Positions 19,324 to 29,136 of a DNA stretch of 64,000 bases are shown in pieces. The stretch is taken from positions 620,001 through 684,000 of the forward strand of contig NZ_MUYK01000001.1 in assembly GCF_002155685.1 (NCBI RefSeq). Direction: 5' to 3'. This DNA comes from Erythrobacter colymbi (lineage in GTDB: Bacteria; Pseudomonadota; Alphaproteobacteria; Sphingomonadales; Sphingomonadaceae). The translations under genes were made by a program, and so were the position numbers. The first letter of the stretch is position 1; every line of letters starts with the position of its first letter. Below the pieces are notes generated by a model. That model was not told where the DNA came from and ran no database searches. It saw only the letters and a list, made by a program, of their open reading frames with translations.

Positions 19324-19812
19324 TTACAGCACGCCCCCCGCCAGCCGGTCGATCGCGCCTTGCAGGATCACCGCCGCCGCATGGCTGTCGATGGCGGCGG
19401 CGCGTTTGGCGCGGCTCATGTCCATGCCGATCATCGCGGCTTCGGCAGCCTGGGTCGACCAGCGCTCGTCCCACAGGAGGACGGGCAGGGCGAAGGCCTC
19501 GGCCATGTTGCGGGCATAGGCGCGGCTGGCCTGTGCGCGCGGGCCTTCGGTGCCGTCCATGTTGCGGGGGAGGCCGAGGACGATGCCGCGCACGCTGCGG
19601 CTCTTGATCAGGGCGGCGAGGGTCTCGCGGTCTTTGCCCCACTTGCCGCGGGCAATCGTGGTGCCGTTGGTGGCAAAGCGCCAGCCCGCATCGCAGGTCG
19701 CGGTGCCGAGCGTCTTGGTGCCGAGATCGAGGCCGAGCAGCGCGCCGCCCGCTTCGCCCACCGCCTCGCCGAAGCTGCGCGCGTCCTCGAAGATCAATTC
19801 GCGGGCTTCCAT
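19324..19812 (-). CDS. ruvX: Holliday junction resolvase RuvX (YqgF)
   Basis: A 162-aa RNase H-fold nuclease, also linked to pre-16S rRNA 5' maturation. The active-site Asp lies in LLGLDLGTKTLGTATCD near residue 28, GIVLGLPRNMDGTEG follows, and WDERWSTQAAE and DSHAAAVILQG supply the other acidic residues. The start at 19812 lies inside the end of the upstream DUF3089 gene (19-bp overlap). It is the last gene of a long minus-strand run beginning at pyrE. Confidence 0.93.
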   Translation of the reverse strand: MEARELIFEDARSFGEAVGEAGGALLGLDLGTKTLGTATCDAGWRFATNGTTIARGKWGKDRETLAALIKSRSVRGIVLGLPRNMDGTEGPRAQASRAYARNMAEAFALPVLLWDERWSTQAAEAAMIGMDMSRAKRAAAIDSHAAAVILQGAIDRLAGGVL

Positions 19813-20939
19813 GCGTCCACCCGCCGCGTCACGTCCGCCTTGGTGTTCGCCCAGAACAGCGGCAGATCGTAGACGTGGTAATTGTTGCCCGGCAGCACGT
19901 AGCTGCCCATTTCCGGCGGCGGACCGATCAGCAGCAGGCCGCGCATGTCGCAGCGCGCGGGGACCAGTCCGGGCTGGAGCGTGCCGTTCTGCATCGAATC
20001 CTCGGGCACCAGCGTGCCGAGATTGGCGCTGGCAGGCGCCGTGCCGCCGGTGAGACCGGTGAGCGGATTGGTGCACAGCATCGGCTCGGTTCCGGGCAGC
20101 TTGCCGTCGAGCGCCGGGGTGACGGCATAGGCGTCGAGCACAAGCGAGGGATCGGCCGGTTCGGCAAAGCTCGACCAGCTCAGCACGCAGCCGGTCTGGT
20201 CGGCGGCGGTGCAGGCGGGGATGCCCATCGCGGGCAGATCATGCAGCGGCGAGACCGGCCAGCCGATCACATAGGCCGCCACCACCCGCCCGGCGAGCGG
20301 GGTGCCCTTCACCTCCTCGGCGATCAGGCGCTTGAGGTGCAGCGCGCCTTGCGAATGGCCCGCCAGCACGATCGGGGTCTTGGGATCGACGCTGGAGAGG
20401 AAGAAGCGGAACGCCTCGCGCACATCGGCATAGGCCGCATCCACCGCCTTCTTGCCTTCCGGCGCATCGGTGAGAAAGGCGCCCATCGTCGCCTGACGGT
20501 AGCGCGGGGCCCAGATTTCGGTCGCGGCGTTGAAGGGGCTCGCCATCCCGCGCAGGTAGATCTTCGCGATGCGCTCGGCCTCGGGATCGCCGCCATTATC
20601 GAGCGGGGCGTTCCACGCGGCGCGGCTGACGAAGCTGGTCGGGTGGACGAAGAACACCGCGAAGCGCTGTTTGGGCTCGGCAGGCGTGGGCAGCAGGCCG
20701 CGGTCTCCGGCATAGGCTGGCTGCCAGCGCGCGGGATCGCTCGTCCCGATGCCAGGGCGCGAATACCACAGCTTGGGGTCTTCATAAGCGTTGGCCGCGA
20801 GCGGCTTCACCGGCGTGAACGCAGCCGAGGGCACCATCGCCAGGCGCGTCAGCTGCCCGGGGAACAGTGCCAGCGCAAAGCCGCCCGCGATCACCAGAAT
20901 GATGCAGGCGGCAACGATATAGAGGAACTTGCGGGCCAT
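19794..20939 (-). CDS. DUF3089 domain protein, predicted alpha/beta hydrolase
   Basis: The 381-aa protein has an uncleaved or cleaved N-terminal hydrophobic segment (residues 5-25) and then the DUF3089 domain. VFFVHPTSFVSRAAWNAP is the typical opening, and AGHSQGALHLKRLI near residue 190 gives a Ser nucleophile elbow (GHSQG). A conserved pair of Cys in IPACTAADQTGCV could form a disulfide, fitting an envelope location. The catalytic role is inferred from the fold alone. It lies 18 nt after lepB. Confidence 0.85.
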   Translation of the reverse strand: MARKFLYIVAACIILVIAGGFALALFPGQLTRLAMVPSAAFTPVKPLAANAYEDPKLWYSRPGIGTSDPARWQPAYAGDRGLLPTPAEPKQRFAVFFVHPTSFVSRAAWNAPLDNGGDPEAERIAKIYLRGMASPFNAATEIWAPRYRQATMGAFLTDAPEGKKAVDAAYADVREAFRFFLSSVDPKTPIVLAGHSQGALHLKRLIAEEVKGTPLAGRVVAAYVIGWPVSPLHDLPAMGIPACTAADQTGCVLSWSSFAEPADPSLVLDAYAVTPALDGKLPGTEPMLCTNPLTGLTGGTAPASANLGTLVPEDSMQNGTLQPGLVPARCDMRGLLLIGPPPEMGSYVLPGNNYHVYDLPLFWANTKADVTRRVDAWKPAN

Positions 20940-20957
20940 CGGGGGCTGCCTCGCGCT

Positions 20958-21836
20958 TTACTTGGGGGCGTAACCCTCGGCGAGGGCGGGGCGCAGGGTG
21001 GTCCAGGCGCGGTCGCCGCGCAGGCTCGAGAACCAGGTAGCCGGGTTCCAGGTGGTGGAGCCATCGAGGCTGAAGGTGATGAACTCCGCGCGCCCGCCGA
21101 TATTGGCGAGCGGCACCGCGCCGCCCAGACCGTTCTCGATCGCCGCCGCGCGGCTGTCGGCGCTCTGGTCGCGGTTGTCGCCCATCACGAAGACGGAATC
21201 GGCGGGCACCTTGTAGGGGCCGTAATTGTCGAGCGGCTGGTCGGTGTAGTCGATGGTGAGATAGGTCGCGCCGTTGGGCAGGGTCTCGCGCCAGGTCGGC
21301 GGATCGAAGTAGTCCTTACCGTCGGGGCCGGTCTTGCGGTAATCCTCGAAGGCGGAGAGGCACGGGCTGCCCTTGCACAGCAGCTCGGGCTCGAACGGCA
21401 GGCGCACCGAAGGGACGACCTCGCGCTTGATCGGGGTGCCGTTGAGGATGATCTGGCCGCCGCGCACCTCGATCGTGTCGCCGGGCAGCCCGATCACGCG
21501 CTTGATGTAGTCCTCGTCGCGGGTCGGATGGACGGGGATGACGATGTCGCCATATTCGGGCGTATGCGGCAGCACCCGCCAGTCGCCGCGCGGCAGCAGG
21601 TGGAAGCTCGCCGAGGCCCAGGACCAGCCATAGGGATACTTGCTCACCACCAGCCGGTCGCCGACCCACAGGGTCGGCATCATCGAGGTCGAGGGGATGT
21701 AGAAGGGCTTGGCCACAAGGCTGTGGAACGCCAGCACCGCCAGCAGCATCAGCGCAAGGCCGCGGATCTCCGCGAGCCAGTTGACCTTTTCGGGGGTTTC
21801 GCTGTCAGTCACGGGCGGGCTTTCGATAGTAGCCAT
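20958..21836 (-). CDS. lepB: Signal peptidase I
   Basis: LepB (292 aa) removes signal peptides from exported proteins at the inner membrane. A single N-terminal membrane segment (about residues 25-43) precedes FYIPSTSMMPTL, with nucleophile Ser-51; DYIKRVIGLPGD carries the general base Lys-112; and VMGDNRDQSADSR is the conserved box E. An insertion with two Cys (LLCKGSPCLSAF) is present, as in other alphaproteobacteria. It lies between acpS (9 nt) and DUF3089 (18 nt). Confidence 0.97.
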   Translation of the reverse strand: MATIESPPVTDSETPEKVNWLAEIRGLALMLLAVLAFHSLVAKPFYIPSTSMMPTLWVGDRLVVSKYPYGWSWASASFHLLPRGDWRVLPHTPEYGDIVIPVHPTRDEDYIKRVIGLPGDTIEVRGGQIILNGTPIKREVVPSVRLPFEPELLCKGSPCLSAFEDYRKTGPDGKDYFDPPTWRETLPNGATYLTIDYTDQPLDNYGPYKVPADSVFVMGDNRDQSADSRAAAIENGLGGAVPLANIGGRAEFITFSLDGSTTWNPATWFSSLRGDRAWTTLRPALAEGYAPK

Positions 21837-21845
21837 GGGGAAGGC

Positions 21846-22250
21846 CTAGCGCAGGGGGATGGCTTCGATGATCACGAAGGCCTGCGCCCAGGGGTGATCG
21901 TCGGTTAGGGTCAGATGGATGCGCGCCTCATGGCCTTTTGGGCAGATTTCTTCAAGCCGCAAAGCCGCCCCGCCGGTGAGCGCGAGCGTCGGCGCGCCCG
22001 AGGGTGCGTTGACGACGCCGATGTCCTTCATGAACACGCCGCGCTTGAACCCGGTGCCGACCGCCTTGGAGAAAGCCTCCTTGGCAGCGAAACGCTTGGC
22101 GTAGGTGCCGGCGATGGTGAAGGGGCGGCGGCGCGCCTTGGCGATCTCCACCTCGGTAAAGACGCGGTTCTCGAACCGCTCGCCATAGCGGGCGAGCGAA
22201 TTGGCGATCCGCTCGATATTGCAGAGGTCGGAGCCCATGCCGATGATCAC
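21846..22250 (-). CDS. acpS: Holo-[acyl-carrier-protein] synthase
   Basis: AcpS (134 aa) transfers 4'-phosphopantetheine from CoA to apo-ACP. The Mg2+ ligands are visible: Asp-8 in [13 protein letters not shown] and Glu-58 in [15 protein letters not shown]. The C-terminus ends in ALVII-type strands (AFVIIEAI). The pdxJ-acpS-lepB order is common in Proteobacteria. It starts 28 nt after a small membrane protein gene that interrupts the usual pdxJ-acpS neighbourhood. Confidence 0.96.
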   Translation of the reverse strand: MIIGMGSDLCNIERIANSLARYGERFENRVFTEVEIAKARRRPFTIAGTYAKRFAAKEAFSKAVGTGFKRGVFMKDIGVVNAPSGAPTLALTGGAALRLEEICPKGHEARIHLTLTDDHPWAQAFVIIEAIPLR

Positions 22251-22278
22251 GACGTTTCCCCCACAGGAACGGGATCGA

Positions 22279-22563
22279 TCATTTGAATGCCCTTATGATG
22301 ACCGCCGCGAGCAGCCCCAGCGCCATGACGTGGAGCATCACCTGCGTCTTGAACAGCGGGTGCGCGAAGTCGCCCTTGGCGGCTTTCAGCGCGCCGACAT
22401 AGCCAAAGATCTGCAGGCCCACCCAGCCGACCGCGAAAATCACCATCACGCCGGTGTTCAGCGCAAAGCCGAGAAAGCCGATGGCGAGCAGAAACAGCGC
22501 CGCGGCGCTGAAGGCCCACAGCTTCTGCTGACCGGAGAGGGCGGGAAGACCCGGCTCGCTCAC
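22279..22563 (-). CDS. Small membrane protein of unknown function
   Basis: A 94-aa protein with three predicted membrane helices (about residues 14-34, 37-55 and 71-91), an Asn/Thr-containing loop and a charged end (IIRAFK). No family is recognised. It overlaps pdxJ by 4 bp (ATGA) and precedes acpS, so it is surely expressed with them. Its hydrophobicity and position are the only clues. Confidence 0.75.
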   Translation of the reverse strand: MSEPGLPALSGQQKLWAFSAAALFLLAIGFLGFALNTGVMVIFAVGWVGLQIFGYVGALKAAKGDFAHPLFKTQVMLHVMALGLLAAVIIRAFK

Positions 22564-23315
22564 CGCGCCTCGTCCATCAATTCGCGCATCCGGCGGATGG
22601 CGTTTTCGAGACCCACGAACACGGCCTCGCCGATCAGGTAATGGCCGATGTTGAGCTCGGCGATCTGGGGGATGGCGGCGATCGGCTGGACGTTGTCGAA
22701 GGTGAGGCCGTGGCCCGCGTGGGGCTCGATCCCGTTCTTGGCGGCGAGCGCGGCCATGTCGGTGATGCGGCGCAGCTCGCGGGTCACCCGCTCGGCATCG
22801 CCATCGAGAAAGGCGTGGGCATATTCGCCGGTGTGGAATTCGACCACCGGCGCGCCGAGGCGCAGCGCGGCTTCCAATTGCCGCTCGTCGGCCTCGATGA
22901 AGAGCGAGACCCGGATGCCCGCCGCGCGGAGCTCCTCGCAGATCGGCACCAGCGTGTTGTGCATCCCCGCCGCATCGAGCCCGCCCTCGGTCGTGCGCTC
23001 CTCGCGCTTTTCGGGGACGATGCAGGCGGCGTGGGGCTTGTGACGCAGGGCGATGTCCAGCATCTCGCGGGTCGCCGCCATTTCGAGGTTGAGCGGGAGG
23101 TTGGTCGCGGCCTGAATGCGCGCGAGGTCCTCGTCGCGAATATGGCGGCGGTCTTCGCGCAGGTGCGCGGTGATCCCGTCACCGCCTACGCTTGCGACGA
23201 TCTCGGCCGCGCGCACCGGATCGGGACGATCCCCGCCTCGCGCGTTGCGGATCGTGGCGACGTGATCGATATTGACGCCGAGACGAAGGTGGGAGGGGGT
23301 CAGAGTCTGGTTCAT
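22560..23315 (-). CDS. pdxJ: Pyridoxine 5'-phosphate synthase
   Basis: PdxJ (251 aa) condenses 1-deoxyxylulose 5-phosphate with 3-amino-2-oxopropyl phosphate to pyridoxine 5'-phosphate. Family landmarks are [17 protein letters not shown] at the N-terminus, [38 protein letters not shown] and HAGHGL; the last His and the N-terminal Asp-His belong to the active site. Coupled by ATGA both upstream (serine hydrolase) and downstream (membrane protein). Confidence 0.97.
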   Translation of the reverse strand: MNQTLTPSHLRLGVNIDHVATIRNARGGDRPDPVRAAEIVASVGGDGITAHLREDRRHIRDEDLARIQAATNLPLNLEMAATREMLDIALRHKPHAACIVPEKREERTTEGGLDAAGMHNTLVPICEELRAAGIRVSLFIEADERQLEAALRLGAPVVEFHTGEYAHAFLDGDAERVTRELRRITDMAALAAKNGIEPHAGHGLTFDNVQPIAAIPQIAELNIGHYLIGEAVFVGLENAIRRMRELMDEAR

Positions 23316-24349
23316 GACGCTTTCCGGCAGACGACCGCGGAGAGCAGGTCGTAGGACAATCCCTTGCCACTCCAGACCTCGCCGAAATCATAATCGGCTT
23401 CCGATTTGCCGGCGAAGACGACCAGCGCGATGCCCCGCTCCGGCAGGATGAAGTTGCGCGCCTGATAGCCGCCGATCGCGCCGCGCCGCTCGATGATGCG
23501 CACCGGGGCCTCGCAACCGTGAAGCGGCAGGGTCGCATCCCATTGGGCCAGCGCGGTGTAGCCCAGTTGCGGATCGCCGCGCCACATCTCGGCGCGCGCG
23601 TTCTCGCCCAGCAAGCGGCCCGCCATCAGGGCACGATCATAGGCGAGGAGGTTTTGTGCGGTTCCCGAAAAGCCGCCTGCGGCTCCGTAATTCGCGATGT
23701 CCTGCGGCGCAGTGGCATCGACGCCAGGGGCGAGGCGCGTGGCCGGCGTGACGAAACCGGCCGCGCCCATGCTGGCGGGCTCGACCAGCCGCTTGCGCAT
23801 CAGCGCGGCCAAGTCCTGCCCTGTGGTCCGTTCCAGCACGCGCGCCGCCAGCAGCGTGTCGCAATTGGTGTAATCGAAGTCCCCGCCCGGCGCGCGCGTC
23901 CGGCGCGCGACGCACAGCATGGGATCGAGCGGCTTCGCGCCCGTCCAGTCGAATGCGGGATCGTCCTCGGGATCGTAGAGGCCCGACTGGTGGCGCAGGA
24001 GCTGACGCAGCGACGGGGCCGGCGGGCCGCTGTCGGGCCAGTCGGCGAGCCACTTCGACACCGGGGTGTCGAGATCGAGCTTCCCGGCCTCGACCTCCTG
24101 CATCACGACCGTCGCGACGAGCTGCTTGGTGACCGAGGCCCACGGCCAGGTCGCGCCCGGCTCGCGGCCCTCGCTTGCCCAGGTCAGCCCGTCGAAGGCG
24201 CCGCCGCTCACGGCTATCTCGCCATCGAGGGCATAGGTCGACAGCACGACCTGGGGGATCGTCCGCGGATCGCCGACCCAGTCGCCTTGCGGCGCGTCCG
24301 TGGCGGCGGTGAGCAGGCAGAATGCAGCAAGTGCCGCCAGTATGCGCAT
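23312..24349 (-). CDS. Serine hydrolase, class C beta-lactamase-like
   Basis: A secreted protein of 345 aa with a signal peptide ([18 protein letters not shown]). It has the penicilloyl serine-transferase motifs: SVTK near residue 72 (SxxK) and YTN in [14 protein letters not shown] near residue 160 (YxN), with [13 protein letters not shown] between them. A KTG-like third motif is not obvious; [12 protein letters not shown] takes its place. This fits the esterase/D-aminopeptidase branch rather than a true beta-lactamase. ATG at 24349 lies 3 nt after the pyrE stop. Confidence 0.87.
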   Translation of the reverse strand: MRILAALAAFCLLTAATDAPQGDWVGDPRTIPQVVLSTYALDGEIAVSGGAFDGLTWASEGREPGATWPWASVTKQLVATVVMQEVEAGKLDLDTPVSKWLADWPDSGPPAPSLRQLLRHQSGLYDPEDDPAFDWTGAKPLDPMLCVARRTRAPGGDFDYTNCDTLLAARVLERTTGQDLAALMRKRLVEPASMGAAGFVTPATRLAPGVDATAPQDIANYGAAGGFSGTAQNLLAYDRALMAGRLLGENARAEMWRGDPQLGYTALAQWDATLPLHGCEAPVRIIERRGAIGGYQARNFILPERGIALVVFAGKSEADYDFGEVWSGKGLSYDLLSAVVCRKAS

Positions 24350-24352
24350 CAA

Positions 24353-24934
24353 TTATTCCTTCCGGCTGCCGGGTTTTGTAACCTCTACGGCTGCCAGCGC
24401 CTCGGGGATGTCATTCTCGTCATAGGTGGGAAAATCGATGGCGAGCAGCGGATAGAAAGGCACGCCGAGATCGACCGACCCGCAGGAACGGTCGATGATT
24501 GCGCATTCGGCGATCACCTCACCGCCTTCGCGCGCGACGGCGGCGATGGCTTCGCGGCTGGAGAGGCCGGTGGTGACCACGTCCTCGACCATCAGCACCT
24601 TGGCGCCCGGCGCGAGCGCGAAGCCGCGGCGCAGGTGGAACACACCCTCGGGCCGTTCGAGGAATAGCGCGTCCTTGCCGAGCGCGCGGCCGACCTCGTG
24701 GCCGATGATGATGCCGCCCATCGCCGGAGAGACCACCACGTCGACCTTTTCACGCACCTCGGCGGGGATGCCGGCGACCACCGCCTCGGCCAGACGCGCG
24801 GCCCGTGCGGGGTTCATCAGCACCCGCGCGCATTGCAGGTAATGTCCACTATGGCGCCCGGAAGAGAGCTTGAAATGCCCTTCCAGCAAAGCGCCCGACT
24901 GGCGGAATTCGGCCAGCACCTGTTCCTGATTCAT
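24353..24934 (-). CDS. pyrE: Orotate phosphoribosyltransferase
   Basis: PyrE (193 aa) forms orotidine 5'-phosphate from orotate and PRPP in pyrimidine synthesis. The PRPP-binding motif is VLMVEDVVTTGLSS near residue 115; SPAMGGIIIGHEVGRALGK and HFKLSSGRHSGHYLQC also fit. The ATG at 24934 is preceded by a perfect AAGGAG at 8 nt. It is the first gene of the run to ruvX. The upstream 245 nt to coxB hold no further gene I can support. Confidence 0.97.
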   Translation of the reverse strand: MNQEQVLAEFRQSGALLEGHFKLSSGRHSGHYLQCARVLMNPARAARLAEAVVAGIPAEVREKVDVVVSPAMGGIIIGHEVGRALGKDALFLERPEGVFHLRRGFALAPGAKVLMVEDVVTTGLSSREAIAAVAREGGEVIAECAIIDRSCGSVDLGVPFYPLLAIDFPTYDENDIPEALAAVEVTKPGSRKE

Positions 24935-25180
24935 CGACGAACTCCTTAAGAAGGATAAGGAAAGCTGCCGACTTGCGCGTCAGACATGGCTCCTTGCATA
25001 ATTTTCTCCCTAGAAGCGCTTGAGGCCCTCGGCAAGCATCGCTAAGGGCGGGTTTGAAGCTGGCCCTAGGGCTGGCCAAACGCCGTCTGTCGCGGGTCCG
25101 AGGGGGCTTTAGCGCGCGGGCGGTATGGGATCAGATTCGAACCACTTGGACACATTCTCATGGGTCAGAGGGACACCCGT

Positions 25181-26230
25181 ATGAAAAAGGCTATTCTGGC
25201 GGCGGTTGCTGCCGGGCTTGCGGCGTTTGCGCCGCTGAGCGTCGTGGCTGAGGCCGCCGCTCCCGCTGCTCCGGTCGCTGCCGAAGCGCCTGCCGCGACC
25301 ACCGCGGCGGCTCCCGCTGACGCTGCCGCGCCTGCCGCTGCCCCGGCTGCTGCCGCTCCCGCCGCCGACGCGGCGAGCGCCTACACCCCGATGGCCCCGA
25401 CCAAGGGCAAGGGCATGCCGACCGATCCGACCTCGGGTGAGCCGGGTGCGATGCTCAAGTCGATGCATTTCCAGGACCAGTATTCGGCCAACGGCGAATA
25501 CGCGCTGTGGATGCACGACATGATCCTGCTGCCGGTCATCACCGCGATCAGCCTGCTGGTGCTCGGCCTGCTGCTCTACGTGGTGGTGCGCTTCAACCGT
25601 CGCCGCAATCCGGTGGCCTCGAAGACCACGCACAACACCCTGATCGAAGTGGTGTGGACGATCGTTCCGGTGATCATCCTCGTGATCATCGCCGTGCCCT
25701 CGATCACGCTGCTGGCCCGCCAGTACGAAACCCCGCCCGCCGACGCCGTCACCATCAAGGCGACTGGCTACCAGTGGTACTGGGGCTATTCCTACCCCGA
25801 CCACGGCGATTTCGAAGTCGTCTCGAACATGCTCGACGAAGCCGCCGCGCTGAAGGCGGGCGAGCCGCACCAGCTGGCGGTCGACAAGCGCATGGTCGTG
25901 CCCGCGGGCGTGCCGCTGCGCATCCAGACCACCGCCTCGGACGTGATCCACGCCTTCGCGGTGCCCTCGCTGTGGTTCAAGATGGACGCCGTTCCGGGCC
26001 GTCTCAACGAGAAGCTGCTGACCATCAAGGAGCCGGGCGTGTACTACGGCCAGTGCTCCGAGCTGTGCGGCGCGCGTCACGGCTATATGCCGATCGTGGT
26101 CGAGGCGCTGCCGCCGGCCGAGTTCGCGGCATGGGTCAAGGCACAGGGTGGCTCGATGCCCGGCGAGGAAGCGGCCGCTCCGGCTGCTGCCGCCGCCGCG
26201 CCCGCCGCTGCCCCGGCCGCCGCAAGCTGA
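25181..26230 (+). CDS. coxB: Cytochrome c oxidase subunit II
   Basis: The subunit carrying the CuA centre that accepts electrons from cytochrome c. From ATG 25181 (AGAGGGA 9 nt upstream) a signal peptide is followed by an Ala/Pro-rich low-complexity stretch (about residues 22-65), two membrane helices, and the cupredoxin domain with CuA ligands Cys-292, Cys-296 and His-300 in GQCSELCGARHGYMP. The final 20 residues are again almost all Ala and Pro. ATG at 25160 is an alternative start. It opens an operon of at least eight oxidase genes. Confidence 0.97.
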   Translation: MKKAILAAVAAGLAAFAPLSVVAEAAAPAAPVAAEAPAATTAAAPADAAAPAAAPAAAAPAADAASAYTPMAPTKGKGMPTDPTSGEPGAMLKSMHFQDQYSANGEYALWMHDMILLPVITAISLLVLGLLLYVVVRFNRRRNPVASKTTHNTLIEVVWTIVPVIILVIIAVPSITLLARQYETPPADAVTIKATGYQWYWGYSYPDHGDFEVVSNMLDEAAALKAGEPHQLAVDKRMVVPAGVPLRIQTTASDVIHAFAVPSLWFKMDAVPGRLNEKLLTIKEPGVYYGQCSELCGARHGYMPIVVEALPPAEFAAWVKAQGGSMPGEEAAAPAAAAAAPAAAPAAAS

Positions 26231-26267
26231 ACCCGATAGAAGAACAGAAGCAGAAGAGTAGCTGACC

Positions 26268-27980
26268 ATGGCAACCACCGCAGAAGGCTTCGACATTCAC
26301 CATGATCACGGGCACGACGCCCACGATCATGCGGACCACAAGCCGGGCTTCTTCGCCCGCTGGTTCATGTCGACCAACCACAAGGACATCGGCACGATGT
26401 ATCTGATCTTCGCGATTATCGCGGGGATCGTCGGGGGTGCCATTTCGGGCATCATGCGTGTCGAGCTCGCCGAGCCCGGCATCCAGTACCTCCAGTGGTG
26501 GGCCCAGTTCATGGGCGGCGGCAATGATCTGAACACCGCGCTCCACATGTGGAACGTGTTCATCACCGCGCACGGCCTGATCATGGTGTTCTTCATGGTC
26601 ATGCCTGCCATGATCGGCGGCTTCGGCAACTGGTTCGTGCCGCTGATGATCGGCGCGCCGGACATGGCCTTCCCGCGCATGAACAACGTCTCCTTCTGGC
26701 TGACCGTGGCGGGCTTCTTTAGCCTGCTGTTCTCGCTGTTCGTCCCCGGTGGCACCGGCCCCGGCGCGGGCACCGGCTGGACGGTCTATGCCCCGCTCTC
26801 GACCTCGGGCTCGAAGGGTCCGGCGGTCGACTTCGCGATCTTCTCGCTGCACCTTGCCGGTGCCGGCTCGATCCTGGGCGCGACCAACTTCATCACCACC
26901 ATCTTCAACATGCGCGCGCCGGGCATGACCCTGCACAAGATGCCGCTGTTCGTGTGGTCGGTGCTGGTCACCGCCTTCCTGCTGCTGCTCGCGCTGCCCG
27001 TGCTGGCCGCAGCGATCACCATGCTCCTGACCGACCGCAACTTCGGCACGACCTTCTTCGATCCGGCCGGCGGCGGTGATCCGGTGCTCTACCAGCACCT
27101 GTTCTGGTTCTTCGGCCACCCCGAAGTCTACATCATGATCCTGCCGGGCTTCGGCATGATCTCGCAGATCGTGGCGACCTTCAGCCGCAAGCCGGTGTTC
27201 GGCTACCTCGGCATGGCCTACGCCATGGTAGCGATCGGCGTGGTCGGCTTCATCGTCTGGGCGCACCACATGTACACCGTGGGCCTCGACGTGAACACGA
27301 AGATGTACTTCACCGCGGCGACCATGGTGATCGCGGTGCCGACCGGCGTGAAGATCTTCAGCTGGATCGCGACGATGTGGGGCGGCAGCCTCCAGTTCAA
27401 GTCGCCGATGGTCTGGTCGCTGGGCTTCATCTTCCTGTTCACCGTGGGCGGCGTGACCGGCGTGGTGCTCGCCAACGGCGGGATCGACGACAACCTGCAC
27501 GACACCTACTACGTCGTGGCGCACTTCCACTACGTGCTGTCGATGGGCGCGGTGTTCTCGATGTTCGCCGGCTTCTACTACTGGTTCCCTAAGATGAGCG
27601 GACGGATGCACAGCGAACTGCTGAGCCACCTTCACTTCTGGACCTTCTTCGTCGGCGTGAACGTGATCTTCTTCCCGCAGCACTTCCTGGGGATGAACGG
27701 GATGCCGCGCCGCTATCCGGACTACGCGGAAGCCTTCCATTTCTGGCACCAGATCAGCACCTACGGGTACTACATCATGGCCGGTTCGATGGTGTTCTTC
27801 TTCGTCAACATCCTCTACGCGCTGGCCGCCGGAAAGAAGGCCGAAGCCAACCCGTGGGGCGAAGGCGCGACGACGCTCGAATGGACCCTGCCGAGCCCGC
27901 CGCCCTACCACCAGTTCGAAACGCTTCCTGTCATCACGGATGCGCACGACTACCACGATCACCGTCCCGCGACCGCCTGA
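26268..27980 (+). CDS. coxA: Cytochrome c oxidase subunit I
   Basis: The catalytic subunit of aa3-type oxidase (570 aa, 12 transmembrane helices). [15 protein letters not shown] holds the low-spin haem a ligand; [17 protein letters not shown] carries CuB His-Tyr cross-link residues; HHMYTVGLD has two further CuB His; and [13 protein letters not shown] has the haem a and a3 ligands. The His-rich N-terminus ([14 protein letters not shown]) may bind metal. Starts 37 nt after coxB. Confidence 0.98.
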   Translation: MATTAEGFDIHHDHGHDAHDHADHKPGFFARWFMSTNHKDIGTMYLIFAIIAGIVGGAISGIMRVELAEPGIQYLQWWAQFMGGGNDLNTALHMWNVFITAHGLIMVFFMVMPAMIGGFGNWFVPLMIGAPDMAFPRMNNVSFWLTVAGFFSLLFSLFVPGGTGPGAGTGWTVYAPLSTSGSKGPAVDFAIFSLHLAGAGSILGATNFITTIFNMRAPGMTLHKMPLFVWSVLVTAFLLLLALPVLAAAITMLLTDRNFGTTFFDPAGGGDPVLYQHLFWFFGHPEVYIMILPGFGMISQIVATFSRKPVFGYLGMAYAMVAIGVVGFIVWAHHMYTVGLDVNTKMYFTAATMVIAVPTGVKIFSWIATMWGGSLQFKSPMVWSLGFIFLFTVGGVTGVVLANGGIDDNLHDTYYVVAHFHYVLSMGAVFSMFAGFYYWFPKMSGRMHSELLSHLHFWTFFVGVNVIFFPQHFLGMNGMPRRYPDYAEAFHFWHQISTYGYYIMAGSMVFFFVNILYALAAGKKAEANPWGEGATTLEWTLPSPPPYHQFETLPVITDAHDYHDHRPATA

Positions 27981-28018
27981 GGCGCGAGGCCTGATCGGAG
28001 CTCCCTGACCGGAGCGCA

Positions 28019-28055
28019 ATGAACAAGGGGGAGCGCGGCTGACCGGTCGCGCTCC
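28019..28055 (+). other. Short leader reading frame and hairpin before ctaB
   Basis: In the 98-nt coxA-ctaB gap a seven-codon frame (ATG 28019 to TGA 28042) overlaps the left half of an 8-bp stem (GGAGCGCG 28030-28037 with CGCGCTCC 28048-28055). The hairpin could weaken read-through into ctaB or protect the coxBA message. Neither role is shown; the short frame could be chance. Confidence 0.3.
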
Positions 28056-28078
28056 TTCGCAATGGAACCGACGAGACG

Positions 28079-29008
28079 ATGGCAAGCACTGCACCCTCGA
28101 CTGCCGCATACCCGCTGCCGACGGAGTGGCGCGATTTCTTCGCGCTGACCAAGCCGCGGGTGATGACGCTGGTGATCTTCACCGCGATCTGCGGCGTGCT
28201 CGCGGCGCCGGGCACCATCCACCCCATCATCGGCTTCACCGCAATCCTCGCCATCGCGATGGGCGCGGGCGGCTCGGCCGTACTCAACATGTGGTGGGAA
28301 GCCGACATCGACGCGGGCATGAAGCGCACCATGAACCGTCCGCTCCCGGGCGGACGGATGCGGCGCGAGGACGCGCGTGATTTCGGCATCTTCCTGTCGG
28401 GCGTATCGGTGGTGCTGATGGGCCTTGCGGTGGGCTGGCTCGCCGCTTCGCTGCTCTTCGGCGCGATCATCTACTACGCCGTCATCTACACCATGTGGCT
28501 GAAGCCGCGCACCCCGCAGAACATCGTCATCGGTGGCGGCGCAGGCGCCTTCCCGCCGCTGATCGGCTGGGTCGCCGTGACGGGCGACATCACCGCGATG
28601 CCGCTGCTGCTGTTCGCGATCATCTTCTTCTGGACGCCGCCGCACTTCTGGGCGCTCGCGCTGTTCGTGCAGTCGGATTATGCCAAGGTCGGCATTCCGA
28701 TGCTCCCCGTGGTCGCGGGGGAGAAGGTCACCCGCCGCCAGATCATGGGCTACACCCTGCTGCTCGCCCCCATCGCCATCGCGCCGTGGTATATCGGCGG
28801 TACGAGCTGGATCTACGGCTCAGTCGCGGTGGTGCTCTCGGCGCTGTTCGTGATCCTCGCCGTGCCGGTCTTCACCCGCATGCGCGCCGAGGTTGACGCC
28901 ATGACGCCCGAGAAGACCCTCTTCAAGTTCTCGATCGTCTATCTCTTCGTGCTGTTCGCCGCGCTCGTGGCCGACCGTGTCGCCGCCTATCAGGGGTGGA
29001 TCGCATGA
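28079..29008 (+). CDS. ctaB: Protoheme IX farnesyltransferase
   Basis: CtaB/CyoE (309 aa, about nine membrane helices) converts haem B to haem O, the first step to haem A of the oxidase. The prenyltransferase Asp motifs are in [20 protein letters not shown] (near residue 75-95) and in the [18 protein letters not shown] segment. It follows coxA and is followed without a gap by the coxF-like gene (ATGA overlap). Confidence 0.96.
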   Translation: MASTAPSTAAYPLPTEWRDFFALTKPRVMTLVIFTAICGVLAAPGTIHPIIGFTAILAIAMGAGGSAVLNMWWEADIDAGMKRTMNRPLPGGRMRREDARDFGIFLSGVSVVLMGLAVGWLAASLLFGAIIYYAVIYTMWLKPRTPQNIVIGGGAGAFPPLIGWVAVTGDITAMPLLLFAIIFFWTPPHFWALALFVQSDYAKVGIPMLPVVAGEKVTRRQIMGYTLLLAPIAIAPWYIGGTSWIYGSVAVVLSALFVILAVPVFTRMRAEVDAMTPEKTLFKFSIVYLFVLFAALVADRVAAYQGWIA

Positions 29009-29136
29009 CGCCCGAGGAAGAGCGCGAATTCATCCGCCGCCGCAAGGCGAGAAACTGGGTCGTGCTCGGCACGCTCATCTTCTTCGTCGTGCTGTTCTAC
29101 GCGATCACCATCGTGCGCATCGGAGCGCAACACTGA
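29005..29136 (+). CDS. Small CoxF-like membrane protein
   Basis: A 43-aa protein too short for most gene finders. It has a charged N-terminus ([16 protein letters not shown]), one hydrophobic helix ([20 protein letters not shown]) and a short tail (RIGAQH). It overlaps ctaB (ATGA) and ctaG (TGATG), which supports real translation. Rhizobia and other alphaproteobacteria have a small coxF gene at this place between ctaB and ctaG; assignment here rests on size, helix and position. Confidence 0.8.
   Translation: MTPEEEREFIRRRKARNWVVLGTLIFFVVLFYAITIVRIGAQH

Noticed and set aside
24935-25180. Possible small gene between pyrE and coxB
   Set aside because: The open frame there begins inside the pyrE leader, overlaps a strong ribosome binding site for pyrE and has no similarity. 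I see only promoter space.
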